Shown here piece by piece: positions 13,201 through 25,200 of a stretch of 64,000 bases of DNA (within the stretch, counting starts at the first letter, position 1; every line of letters starts with the position of its first letter). Below the pieces are notes generated by a model, which was not told the origin of the DNA, ran no database searches, and saw nothing but the letters and a program-made list of their open reading frames with translations. The DNA is taken from contig BSQZ01000078.1 of assembly GCA_033239005.1 (NCBI GenBank), positions 1,217,542 to 1,281,541 on the forward strand, written 5' to 3'. The position numbers and the translations under genes are program-made. The DNA comes from Lamellibrachia satsuma (Eukaryota; Annelida; Polychaeta; Sabellida; Siboglinidae).

Positions 13201-16200
13201 CATCTGCCATTTCTCAGACCATTTCACTAATCTGTCTAGATCGTTTTGTAAATGTTGTTTATCACCATCAGTATTACCCTTTCTAAAGAGTTTTGTGTCA
13301 TCCACAAATTTCAGTACGTTACTTGTTATACTGTCGTCCAAGTCATTGATATAAATTAAGAATAATATAGGTCCTAATACTGATCCTTGAGGTACCCCAC
13401 TCAAAACCGATTTCCAATTTGAAACTTCTCCATCTACTACAACTCGTTGTCTTCTGTCAGTCAGCCATTGTTCTATCCAGTCAGTTATGCTATCCCCGAT
13501 ACCATGGGCTTTTAATTTAAGCAGTAATCTTTGATGTGGCACTTTGTCAAAAGCTTTCTGAAAATCTAAGTAGATAATATCTACTGGCAATCCCACGTCT
13601 ATCCACTTAGTGATTTCTTCCAAAAAACATAACATATTTGTTAAGCATGACCTCGCCTCGGAATCCATGTTTAGATGAATTTAATAATTTATGCTTAACG
13701 AGGAAGTCCACCATATGGTCTTTAATTAACCTTTCTAATAATTTACAAATCACTGACGTTAAACTCACTGGTCTGTAATTCTCTGACTTATTTCTCGAAC
13801 CCTTTTTAAATAATGGTATGATGTTTGCTTCTTTCCATTCAAACGGAACAACTCCCTCTTTTAATGACAAGTTGAATACTCTTTCAAGTGGTATACTGAT
13901 TTGATCTACTGTTTCCATTAGTAATTTTGGAGGAATCCCATCCATTCCCGGTGATTTGTTATCCTTCATTGCCTTTATTTTCTTAGCTACCAACTCTGGA
14001 GTTACAACTAACGGTCCTAAATATTCAGATTTAGCCCCCTGAAATTTAGCATCAGCAACTGGTAATGAACTAATATCTTCTTTGGTAAACACTGAACTGA
14101 AGTAACCATTTAGGTCTTCCGCCATTAAAAACCCCTGTGATATTATATTTCCAGCACTGTCTTCTAGAGGTCCAACCTTGTCTTGTACGTTTTGTTTACT
14201 CCTGACGTATGCATAAAAACTCTTACGGTATAGGATTTCACCACTAGGTGTTGTGCCGAAAAAGTCTCCCGGAGAATTTAGGATGATACACCACCTATCA
14301 TATCCTGAAGGTTCCTCGGTTAATGATTTTATTCCTAAGGAGATCTCTTCGGTTCAATACGCAACGATCCAGGATGCGATTGATTTCATACGGCATTCTC
14401 CGACGCCTGTTTACATGGCTAAGGTGGATGTGGAATCAGCATTTCGTATTATTCCGGTCTCTCCAGCAGACAGGCCTTTGTTGGGTTTTCAGTGGAAAGG
14501 AAAATTTTTTATGGATGCTGTCCTTCCTATGGGTTGTTCGAGCAGTTGTGCGATCTTTGAATGTTTCAGTACTGCGTTGGAGTGGGCTGCGAAGGTGAAA
14601 TTAGGTGTGACGGGAATGGTGCATGTCATTGACGATTTCCTGTTGTTGGCACACTCAGTTGAAAAATGCAATCACGATCTCATGGCTTTTGTTGCTCTTT
14701 GCAAACAAATTGGGGTTCCACTGGCACCTAGTAAAACGGTGGGCCCATCCTCTTCCATCCCTTTTTTGGGCATTATCTTGGATGCTGTCCATATGGAGGC
14801 TCGGCTTCCGACGATAAGTTGGAGAAGGCCAGGTCATTGCTTTTAGCTTTCCAGAGTAAACAGAAAGTTACTCTTAAGGAACTTCAATCACTTATTGGCG
14901 TTCTGAATTTTGCTTGTTCAGTTGTCGTTCCAGGCAGGGCCTTTCTGCGGCGGCTGATAGATTTGACGATGGGCGTGCACAAGCCACATCATCATATCCG
15001 CTTGACCCGGGAGACTAAACTAGATCTCGGTGTTTGGTGGGAATTTTTGTTGTATTACAATGGCAGGTCCTTCTTCTTGGACGACAGTTTTTTGACAGGT
15101 GACTATCTCCAACTGTACACTGATGCAGCAGGTGGTATAGGGTATGGCGCACTGTGTGGGTCAGAGTGGTTTTGTGGTGAGTGGCCAGTGGCATGGCGAT
15201 TATTCAATGTCGCGGCGTTGGAGCTGTATCCTATCATGGCAGCAGTGCATGTTTGGGGTGATGCTTGGGCAAACAAAAGTGTCTGTTTTTCACGGACAAT
15301 GAAGCCCTTGTACCTATAATTAATAACCAGACATCGCGTGAACCACGCATCATGGCATTACTACGTCCACTTGTATTGGCATGCTTGCGTTTTAATATTA
15401 ACTTTGCAGCACGTCACATACCTGGTCGAATTAACACTCTGGCTGATAAATTGTCACGTTTACAGGTGGACGAATTTCGACAACTGGCACCCTGGGCGAA
15501 GGTCAACCCGGTGGAAGTACCTTACAGTGTGTCCCGACAGGCTTAAGGAATCTTTAGACAAGCTGCTGCAGGCCTCCTTAGCTCCATCATCAAGGGCCCA
15601 TTATGAGCGCGCTTGGAAGAAATTGGTAAATTTTCATGTCTCGTTGGGCTTACCAACTCGTCTGCCAGTTTCGGTACCGATGGTGTTGCTTTTTATTGCA
15701 CACTTGTATGCCAGTGGCTCTGCCCCAGCATCCATTGTTTCTACTGTATCAGCGGTGGCTTATTTCACAAAATCAATGGTTTCCATGACCCGTCGAATTG
15801 CTTTATGGTCTCTAAGTTGTTGGCAGGAGCTCGTAATTTGGGAACGGTCCCTGATGTCCGCCTGCCTGTCACACTCCCTGTACTCAGTCGCTTAGTGCAG
15901 GCTTTACCCACCGTGTTTACATCTCGGTATAAGTGTCTTATGCTCCGAGCCATGATGGTACTGGCATTCAAAGCTTATTTGCGGATAGGGAAATGGTGCC
16001 TCGATCACGTGGCACGATACGTGGTTGTTTGCACATGGATGATGTTTTATTATCCGGGAGTTGATCACAATCTCTTTCCGGCGTTTTAAGCATAGTGCGA
16101 GGCAAGGTCCCCAATCCCTACAAGTGAGAGGCGAGTGCATTCAGGGGACTAGAATCCACCCGCTTCTTTTTGCGAGATTTCCAGCTGGCCAGAGGCAACG

Positions 16201-19200
16201 TGCAGGCTTCTCTGTTCGCATACCCAGATGGCTCTCCAATGTTACGCAGTGAATTTGATGTGTCATTGAAGCGATTACTGGGTTTTTGTGGCTACCAAAC
16301 TAGTGCTTTTAAGGGTCACAGCTTTCGTATTGGGCAGCCACTGCAGCCGCACTGAGGGGCGAATCGGATGCGCAGATCAGAGCGGCAGGCAGGTGGACTT
16401 GGATGCGTTTAAGAAATACATTAGGATTGCTTGAGTAGGAGTGCTCACTGTTCTATCTAATGGTTCTTAACTTCAGCGATTATTTAGGGTTGGTGGGGTG
16501 GTCACATGGTCGGTGACCGGTGGCGAATTGGCCCCACCTTTGTAGTTATTCCAGTTAGAGCTAGTGTATTTTTAAGCAGGTAGTTGTATTCATAGACTGC
16601 GTGATAGCATGTAGGGCATTATGCTATTTGGTTTAAGGGTGTTCCATAACAATAGTAATGCCATTGTTTCTTTTATTTGTTCTAGGAATACTGCTACTGC
16701 TTTGTGGTGAAATGTGGGCTCTATTGAACCCGGCGTCCAGGAGGCTCGCATGGGGCGTAGTCAGCCTGGCGTTGGGTTGTGGAGCCCACATTTCTTTGTT
16801 TTACATTTCTTTGAAAAGTGGGCTTACCCTTAATCCCCACAATAAACGTCATTCATTTGGCCTTTTCATATCTCTATATCTGTGTTGTGTTGTTGATTGC
16901 ATAAATGGGAGTATGCAACATTGGCACAGCCAATGTTGCATATAGGTTTTTATGCGAGCAACACCACATACAATTAATGATTGGTCCATTGCTAATTTAT
17001 TCTATTATGCTAATCCAGCAGAGCTGGGTGACGCGCTCTGTGACCCACTTTGCTGCCTCCATATTTTGAACCAATCAGCGCGCACCAGCTGCGTGACGCT
17101 ACAGATTTCAAACTTGGACTAGCCACTTCGTTTTGTGAAAGCATACGGAGTGGATGCGCTTTGAAAATTTGTCCCACCCTCCTCCCCATCTTTCTCCCTG
17201 TGGTATGTTTACTTGTTAGCAGCAATTGTACATCTTTGGTGGAAGTGGGGTGTTCATGTCTCAAAGCTTTCCCATTTTTTGATTGCGATAGTGGACATGG
17301 GAGTTTTGGCTTTCCCAGAAGTGTTCACGGGTTTTAACGCTGGGACGCAGCTCGCTTCCCTTCCACCTTGGATTTTAGAACTGTTCGTGTAGCGAATTGG
17401 CCCCACCTTTGTAGTTATTCCAGTTAGAGCTAGTGTATTTTTAAGCAGGTAGTTGTATTCATAGACTGCGTGATAGCATGTAGGGCATTATGCTATTTGG
17501 TTTAAGGGTGTTCCATAACAATAGTAATGCCATTGTTTCTTTTATTTGTTCTAGGAATACTGCTACTGCTTTGTGGTGAAATGTGGGCTCTATTGAACCC
17601 GACGTCCAGGAGGCTCGCATGGGGCGTAGTCAGCCTGGCGTTGGGTTGTGGAGCCCACATTTCTTTGTTTTACATTTCTTTGAAAAGTGGGCTTACCCTT
17701 AATCCCCACAATAAACGTCATTCATTTGGCCTTTTCATATCTCTATATCTGTGTTGTGTTGTTGATTGCATAAAAACTCTTGCTGTAATTTTTTATGTTA
17801 CATGCCAGTTTTTGCTCATAGCTTCTTTTAGATTGTCTGATTTCAGTTGTAGCTGCATTAAGTGCCTCTTTGTATTTTGCATAGTCTTCTTCCTTTCTGG
17901 TATGCCTATAAACCCTCCACATAGTTTGTTTTAGCATTATTTTTCTAATTGCCTCTTTTGACAAGTGTTTCTTTCTACACCGTTTTCCTTATTTTTGGAA
18001 GGGAACAAATTTATCGATGATACTCTCAATTTCATATTTTAGAATATTCCAACATTCAATTGCGGTCTTATTCATCAGCATGTTATTCCAATCTAGCTTT
18101 GCTAAGTATTTTCTCATATCTTTGTAGTTACTTTTGTGGAAGTTTCTCTTATACGTTTTCTTATTATTACTTTCTGATTTTACATTGATGTCAAAATGTA
18201 TTTGATTATGGTCACTATTACCCAATGGTTCAAATATTTTTACATTGTCCACTAATTCTTTTTGTGATGACAAAACTATATCTAATACATTTTCTCCCCT
18301 GGTTGGTTCTAGTACATGCTGAGTAAGAAAGCTATCCTGGATTAAACATAGAAATTGTTGATCCTCAATCCCTGTGCTCTCTAGAGAATTCCATTGTATG
18401 TGTCCATGGTTAAAATCTCCCATTATGATACATTCCCCTTTACTAACTTCCTTTATAGCGTTTTTTATTTTTGTGTTGTCCTCTTCATTTATGTTTGGAC
18501 TTCGGTAAACTAATCCAATAGTTAATTTTGAATTTCCTGAAACAATTTTGCACCAAACAGCTTCATCGCAATCTGCTTCCCTTTCTAGTTTTATTTCATA
18601 AGCCTGAATGGATTCTTTAACATATAAAATAACTCCCCCGCCCCTTCTTCCTATTCGATCTTTCCTAAACATTACGTATCCTGTCAGTCCTAATTCAGCA
18701 TCTGTTATAAATAGTCAGGTATATCGATGGAGTAACAAATTATCTATGGATTGTGTAAACACTAACCATGTGAATGTGTTTAGAAACACAATTGACAGAT
18801 ATCTGACAAGGGCCCTTGGTCTTGCAAAAAGATTACTTTAAATTCCTTTATTTTTTGAGGGTGGTGTGATGACTAACAATGACACCCCTAGTTACCAAGG
18901 AAGCATTCTGTGTGACTCTACAGGTATATATGTACTGCTAACAGTGCTGTGTGCTCCGACAGAACATGAGTGAACCAGTGCTGGCCAGCGTCCTCTTCCA
19001 CTCCTGTGACCTGCTGCGTCTCGACCTAGATGGCGTCCAGATCCTTGTACCACAGATCCTGCGTGCCCTTGACCTCATTCTCAATGACAGCCACGGCAGG
19101 ATGCAGTGAGTGCATGACTTTGTTACACATGCATTCAATATGCTCTATCAAGTACATGGGTCCAGTTATAATTGCATGTGTTTACGATGGAATTATTTGT

Positions 19201-22200
19201 TTACATTATGATGCAGTCGTGGCATACAAAATAGCACATACGTGACGATGAAACTCTTTTACACAGTTATCGTGTACAAAATGGCAGACGACGGAACAAT
19301 TGTTTATGTTTTACACGGTTATCGCTTATAAAATAGCAGATGGACATTTAAACTGTTTTAAAAACAAATGACAGCCATCTGCAATGATAGAGAACATAAT
19401 CTCCAACTTTATATGTTTATGGTCCACAACCCCTTGTGATTATCCTTGACTGTTGGTGGAGTATCTCAAATAATTGGACGTGGCCTATGACCTGGTCTTA
19501 TTATTTGTGATACTCTGTCTCCGTCTCGGACGATTACAGGTGGATGCAGATCACAGATGTACCATTTTATATAATTGTAGTTGCACCGCATCGAGCAGTG
19601 TGGTGCAGCAGGTCTCTGTCTGAACAAACTTCCAAATGAACTTGGAGAAGGTTAATTTTAACCACTTTTATGTAGATAAGTGTACACAGTCCTAATAAAA
19701 CCATCCTGGTATTTCTGTGTGTAGCTGGTGGCGTGTTGTCACATCTGGTATATGTAGTGCTTGTTTTGTTTCAGCTATGATGAGTTGATCTCAGCCGTGG
19801 AACTGAGGAAGGCTTCAATCCATCTACTGCTCTCCATGCTCTGTCTGCCTCTACACTTCCAAACACTGCCAATCAGGTGTAAGTCATGGTATTCCGTGAT
19901 GTAATATGACTAAATTAGTAGTTGATAATGAAAGTGAATAGACCAGTGTCTGGCCTGTATATATTATGAAAGATATTCTGTTAGTATATTCAGTAACTTC
20001 AACACAATAACTTACAATGTTGTATGATGCATTGTTTAAAATTAATTGTACAGCAACAACAATAATGGTACAGTAACAACAACCATAATGGTACAGTAAC
20101 AACAACAATAATGGTACAGTAACAACAACAATAATGGTACAGTAACAACAACAATAATGGTACAGTAACAACAACAGTAATGATACAGTTACAACAACAA
20201 TAATGGTACAGTAACAACAACAATAATGGTACAGTAACAACAACAATAATGGTACAGTAACAACTACAATAATGGTACAGTAACAACAACAATAATGGTA
20301 CAGTAACAACAACAGTAATGATGCAGTTACAACAACAATAATGGTACAGTAACAACAACAGTAATGATACAGTTACAACAACAATAATGGTACAGTAACA
20401 ACAACCATAATGGTACAGTAACAACAACAACAAAGGTACACTAACAACAACAACAAAGGTACAGTAACAACAACAATAATGGTATAGTAACAACTACAAT
20501 AATGGTACATTAACAACTACAATAATGGTACATTAACAACAACAACAAAGGTACACTAACAACAACAACAAAGGTACAGTAACAACAACAATAATGGTAT
20601 AGTAACAACTACAATAATGGTACATTAACAATAACAACAAAGGTACACTAACAACAACAACAAAGGTACAGTAACAACAACAATAATGGTACAGTAACAA
20701 CAACAATAATGGTATAGTAACAATTACAATAATGGTATATTAACAACTACAATAATGGTACATTAACAACAACAACAAAAGTACAGTAACAACAACAACA
20801 AATGTACAGTAACAATAATGGTACAGTAACAACAACAATAATGGTATGGTAACAACCTAACCTTTGTATCAGTGTGCATACATTAATCTGGTTCTTTCTA
20901 TTTGGCAGCCTTGTTTGCCGACTCTGTAGAAGAGGAGGTGACATTTCTCTCATTGAAGTCACATATTGTTGATCTGCTGCTACAAGCTTTACTGATGGAG
21001 AGTGACGCCCCCAACACGCAGATGTTACTAGGTGGGTTGGTGTGTCTGTTCTAACAATAGTTGTCATCAGAAGATGCTACTTTTAGATGTGTTTTGAAGA
21101 GATCATTAGTATGGTCCGTTATATTGGCAAGTGGTCTCTTGTGTGCAGAGGACCTCACATTGTATGGTCCTTTAAGTTGGCAGGTGGTCTCATGTGTATT
21201 GAGGACCTCCCATTGTATGGTCCTTTATGTTGCCAGGTGGTCTTATGTTGTGCGTTGAGGACCTGGCCGTGCATGAAGCGGCCCAGCAAGCGGCCACAGA
21301 GAACAGTGATGGTGCTGAGGAGAGCGAGGGCCGCCCACCACGACGCCTCCAGACTGACCACGCACCAGGTAGGCTTTGACCAAACTGACCACGCACCATG
21401 TAGGCACCGACCAGATGGACCACACACCAATTACGCACTGACCACATAGCAGATAAGCACTGACCATGCACCAGGTAGACAAAGCCTGACTATACACCAA
21501 GTAGGCAGAGACTGACCATGCACCAGGTAGGCAGTGACCAGACTGACCACATGCCAGGTACGCAGAGACTGACCATGCATCAGCTGGACACACACGCACG
21601 CACGCATGCACGCACGCACACACACGCACTGGATGCTATTCTGCAAACACTATGCTGCAACTCGTGTGCATTATCAGAAACATAGTTTATTTGATGAAAA
21701 CAAAAATACACTTGCACCACCCTCAATCGTATAAGCTACCATGCAGGCGGTATTTAAAATACAAATATTTTCATTTACGTAGTACAATAACAGGAACTAG
21801 TGAGAAAGACGACAAAGACATGATATAATAATATACACCTGAACAATTCTTAACTCCAGCATACCTGTATTCCACCAGACTCCGCGTACGAGGTGTTCGG
21901 TCACGCCACGTCACTCGTCTGTAACCGACTGATGGCGTCATGGAAGATCGACATGAACGTAGCACTGGCCGCCATCGAAGTCCTCTCCGGCCTCGCAAAG
22001 GTCAGACTGACCATGCCAAATGTGCTGATGTGTAAGCGGACGGTCAACTGGATTTGTGAGTTCATCATGTACCAGTGCAGCCGACCGGCTCCGGCCCACT
22101 CCAAGGATCTCCACTCGATGATCTGCGCTGCCTTCCAGTGCCTCATTCTCTGGCTCACGGAACATGACTACCTGATGCAGGACAAGCAGTGTCTACAGGC

Positions 22201-25200
22201 CGTGCTCGAGGTCGTTGAACTCGGCATCTCAGGGTCAAGGTCACAGGTCAGTGGCGCCATCTGTTATCAGGTCATTAATAAACGAAATCCAGGTTGTGTC
22301 GTTGCTTGTATTAGACTGTGGGTGTTTCTTGCGACAGGGGTTCCCAAACTCAGGGCCACCACATAGTTCCAGGGGTTCCCAAACGCAGGGCCACCACATA
22401 GTTCCAGGGGTTCCAAAACGCAGGGCCACCACATAGTTCCAGGGGTTCCCAAACTCAGGGCCACCACATAGTTCCAGGGGTTCCCAAACTCAGGGCCACC
22501 ACATAGTTCCAGGGGTTCCCAAACTCAGGGCCACCACATAGTTCCAGGGTTTCCTCAGCAAATGCACAAAATTATTATGGCACATTGTGTATGAAACACA
22601 GCTTAACATGATGGAATGGCCTCAGTCAGAAGGTGGAACTTTCGGGGGTTGAGCTGAGAAAGTTTGGGAACTCCTGTCTTATTATATATGGATGAAATTA
22701 ATTTGTTTATGGTCAGTATTTTAAGTTGCAGAAACTATACGCTGTGCATCTCCTTGCTAGAGTTGTGTTGCTTCAGATGTTCATTGTATATTCTTATATG
22801 GTGACACTCTGTTTTTGTTTGCTGTTTTTACTACGGTGCTTAAAAAATGTTGATACACTTTTAATCTGTCTGGAAGAGTACTGAATTATTAAGCGTCTAT
22901 CAACATATAAGATATGAAGATGTTTGTGATTTTGGGAAGTTAGAACATTTCATGCTTGTTTAAAAAGTTCATTTTAGCAGATATTTGCTTTAGATGTTTG
23001 AGCATGTTCTCTGGTTAATGCATGCCCTGAATTATATACGTGCTATGGGTTGTTCCAGTTAAAAACATCACGGAGAGGAATTGGCTGATTACCTTTTTCG
23101 TTTTTCAGTTACCGTGCACATAGGCGGTACATCTAAAATACGATTACATTAAAGGGAGTTCTCATGACGAGTCAGACTTAAATTCCTTTGCGATAACTGA
23201 CACCAGTCCCCTGACATTTAAAACTGGAACATCCCTAAAGTAATTAATTTCTTTTGGAACACTACAAACTCTGGTTAATCTCCTCTTGGACGTCAGGCTG
23301 TCTATATTGGTACCTGCCGTTGTTTGCGGTGGTATTAGGAATGACATTGCACACTGTTTCCAGCCAGCACAGAGTCAGTTTGTGGACGACGCAGCTGAGG
23401 TACACAAATACCCAGCAGCCTCCTCTAAACACAAACATGACAAGGAACCACGGGCTCCTCATAGTGATGACACTGGGGGGTCATCACAACAGGTAGTACA
23501 CGCGCTTTCCGCTTGCGTGGACGGGTTTCGCTGCTTCGGTTGATGTGGTGAATGAACTCTGACCTCCCCTCCCGGATCAAACCATCCTGCGGCAAACCTC
23601 CTGCTTTTCAACATTTCAATTTAATTTTTTTTACAAATTTTAAATAAAATAACAAATTTATCTACAGCTTTTTAAACTTATGCCAGCATTACATAGCAAT
23701 CACATGTCAGACCCCTAAACAATAAACACCAAATCTAAGTGGAAAGGTATCAGTGCTGGTTATTTTTGGATATAATCAATCCTGGTGTCAGTGAAATTAC
23801 AGTAACAGAGCATATCATAGCTATGTTTGTAAGAGTTATTTTAAAAGACATATCCACTCTGAAGATTTGTCTGCACTAGACGTTCCGCTGTGCACTTGCT
23901 TGCAAGGTTACATGCTTGGGGAGGATTGGTTCATCTCTGTCGTCCGTTGTCTTGCAGACTTGCACAGCCATGGTTCGTGGGTGTTTTAGGGCTGTATTGT
24001 GTCACTGTACAACACGGCGGCTGTGTTTGCATGCTGTCTCTTCACAGCTCACAGTTTTCACTGTTATTACACAAGGATGTTTTGTTAAATATAACAGCAT
24101 TTCTTGTGTTGTGTGTGCTTGCTGTACCACAGTGTTTGAAGATTTCTGCATTGTGAAGTTTACTTTACCATAAATCCATACATGATATATAGTTTAAGTC
24201 CATTTCCAGTATTAAATAAGGAACTTTATTTGATTTGCAAGTTCCAGATAGGCAGACTACTGCAGTTGAGTGTACAAACGAAGACTGTAAAATTAAAACT
24301 ATCTACAAGGCAATGTCTGATCTGCAATGCAATGTCTGATCTACAATGCAATGTCTGTGCCTTTGCAAAAAGATATTTGTAGTCTCGGACCTACGTACTA
24401 ATTTATAAAAAGTGTAAATATAAACAAACTGTATGACGTGAATAATAAAAATATCACTGGCATTCATATTGTTACAGCTAATGATTACTGCTAATTGTTA
24501 AGTATATACAGAATAAATTAGATAAATGACTTACGTAAGTGAAGTTATGTTATTTGGCCTAATTATTATAACATTTGATGTGACAGCAAGCTTCAGTATG
24601 GCTTTACGGATAAGTAACATTTAAACATGAATGAAAATACTAACTGTTTGGTTGTGGTTGCTTTAAACCGTGATTAATACAATTAAGTTGTGACACTTGT
24701 GGTTATACTATGGTTATACTAACTGCCAAATTTTGATACGTCTTGCATGTTGTGAATAAATAGATAAACACTTGCATATTTTTTTCATACATTCCTAATT
24801 CACTAAATATTATGTTTATCTTATGTTGGATGTCACTGTATCTTATAATCCATAAATATGTTGGTGTGACGCATGGCACCCACTGATATCACAGTTCCAA
24901 CATCATGCAGTTTAACTTTTCTCTTGTTTCAAGCCTTTTGATCTTTTGCACTGTCTTATTTCACCATGCTGAGCTCCTTAGTAATAAGCTACGTTCTCTT
25001 GCACTTCAGGTGAATGGCAAACTATTGTAATGCTAGCGTACTTAGATCATTTTTGAGTTGATATTACCAATACCAATGGTATAATTTAGATACGTTGAAT
25101 GTTGCTATAACCTCGGGTGTATCCCAGAAGGCAATTCCCAGTATAATGATAAATGTACCATCAAGGGAAAGTTACATGCTTTCTGAAATAATTTTACTAC

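Larger units (their letters stand above)
14225..17774 (+). mobile_element. Ngaro-type (DIRS-like) tyrosine-recombinase retrotransposon, 5'-truncated
   Basis: The order is reverse transcriptase, RNase H, tyrosine recombinase, then split direct repeats B1 (16523-16905), A2 (16906-17391) and B2 (17392-17774). RT+RH before YR with a B1-A2-B2 tail is the known Ngaro layout. There is no gag and no A1 repeat: the left end starts inside the RT, just before [20 protein letters not shown], so about a third or more of a full element is missing. It interrupts the LINE between 14224 and 17770. A 15-bp word TGCATAAAAACTCTT occurs at both junctions (14210-14224 and 17767-17781). Frameshifts break the coding regions. 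Confidence 0.9.

Noticed and set aside
16658..16945. Plus-strand frame [16 protein letters not shown] (and its twin at 17527) that looks like a membrane protein
   Set aside because: Lies in the Ngaro B1/B2 non-coding terminal repeats, so both copies have it; no independent support.
19884..20493. Two minus-strand frames rich in [10 protein letters not shown]
   Set aside because: Arise from the 23-bp minisatellite in RALGAPB intron 10.
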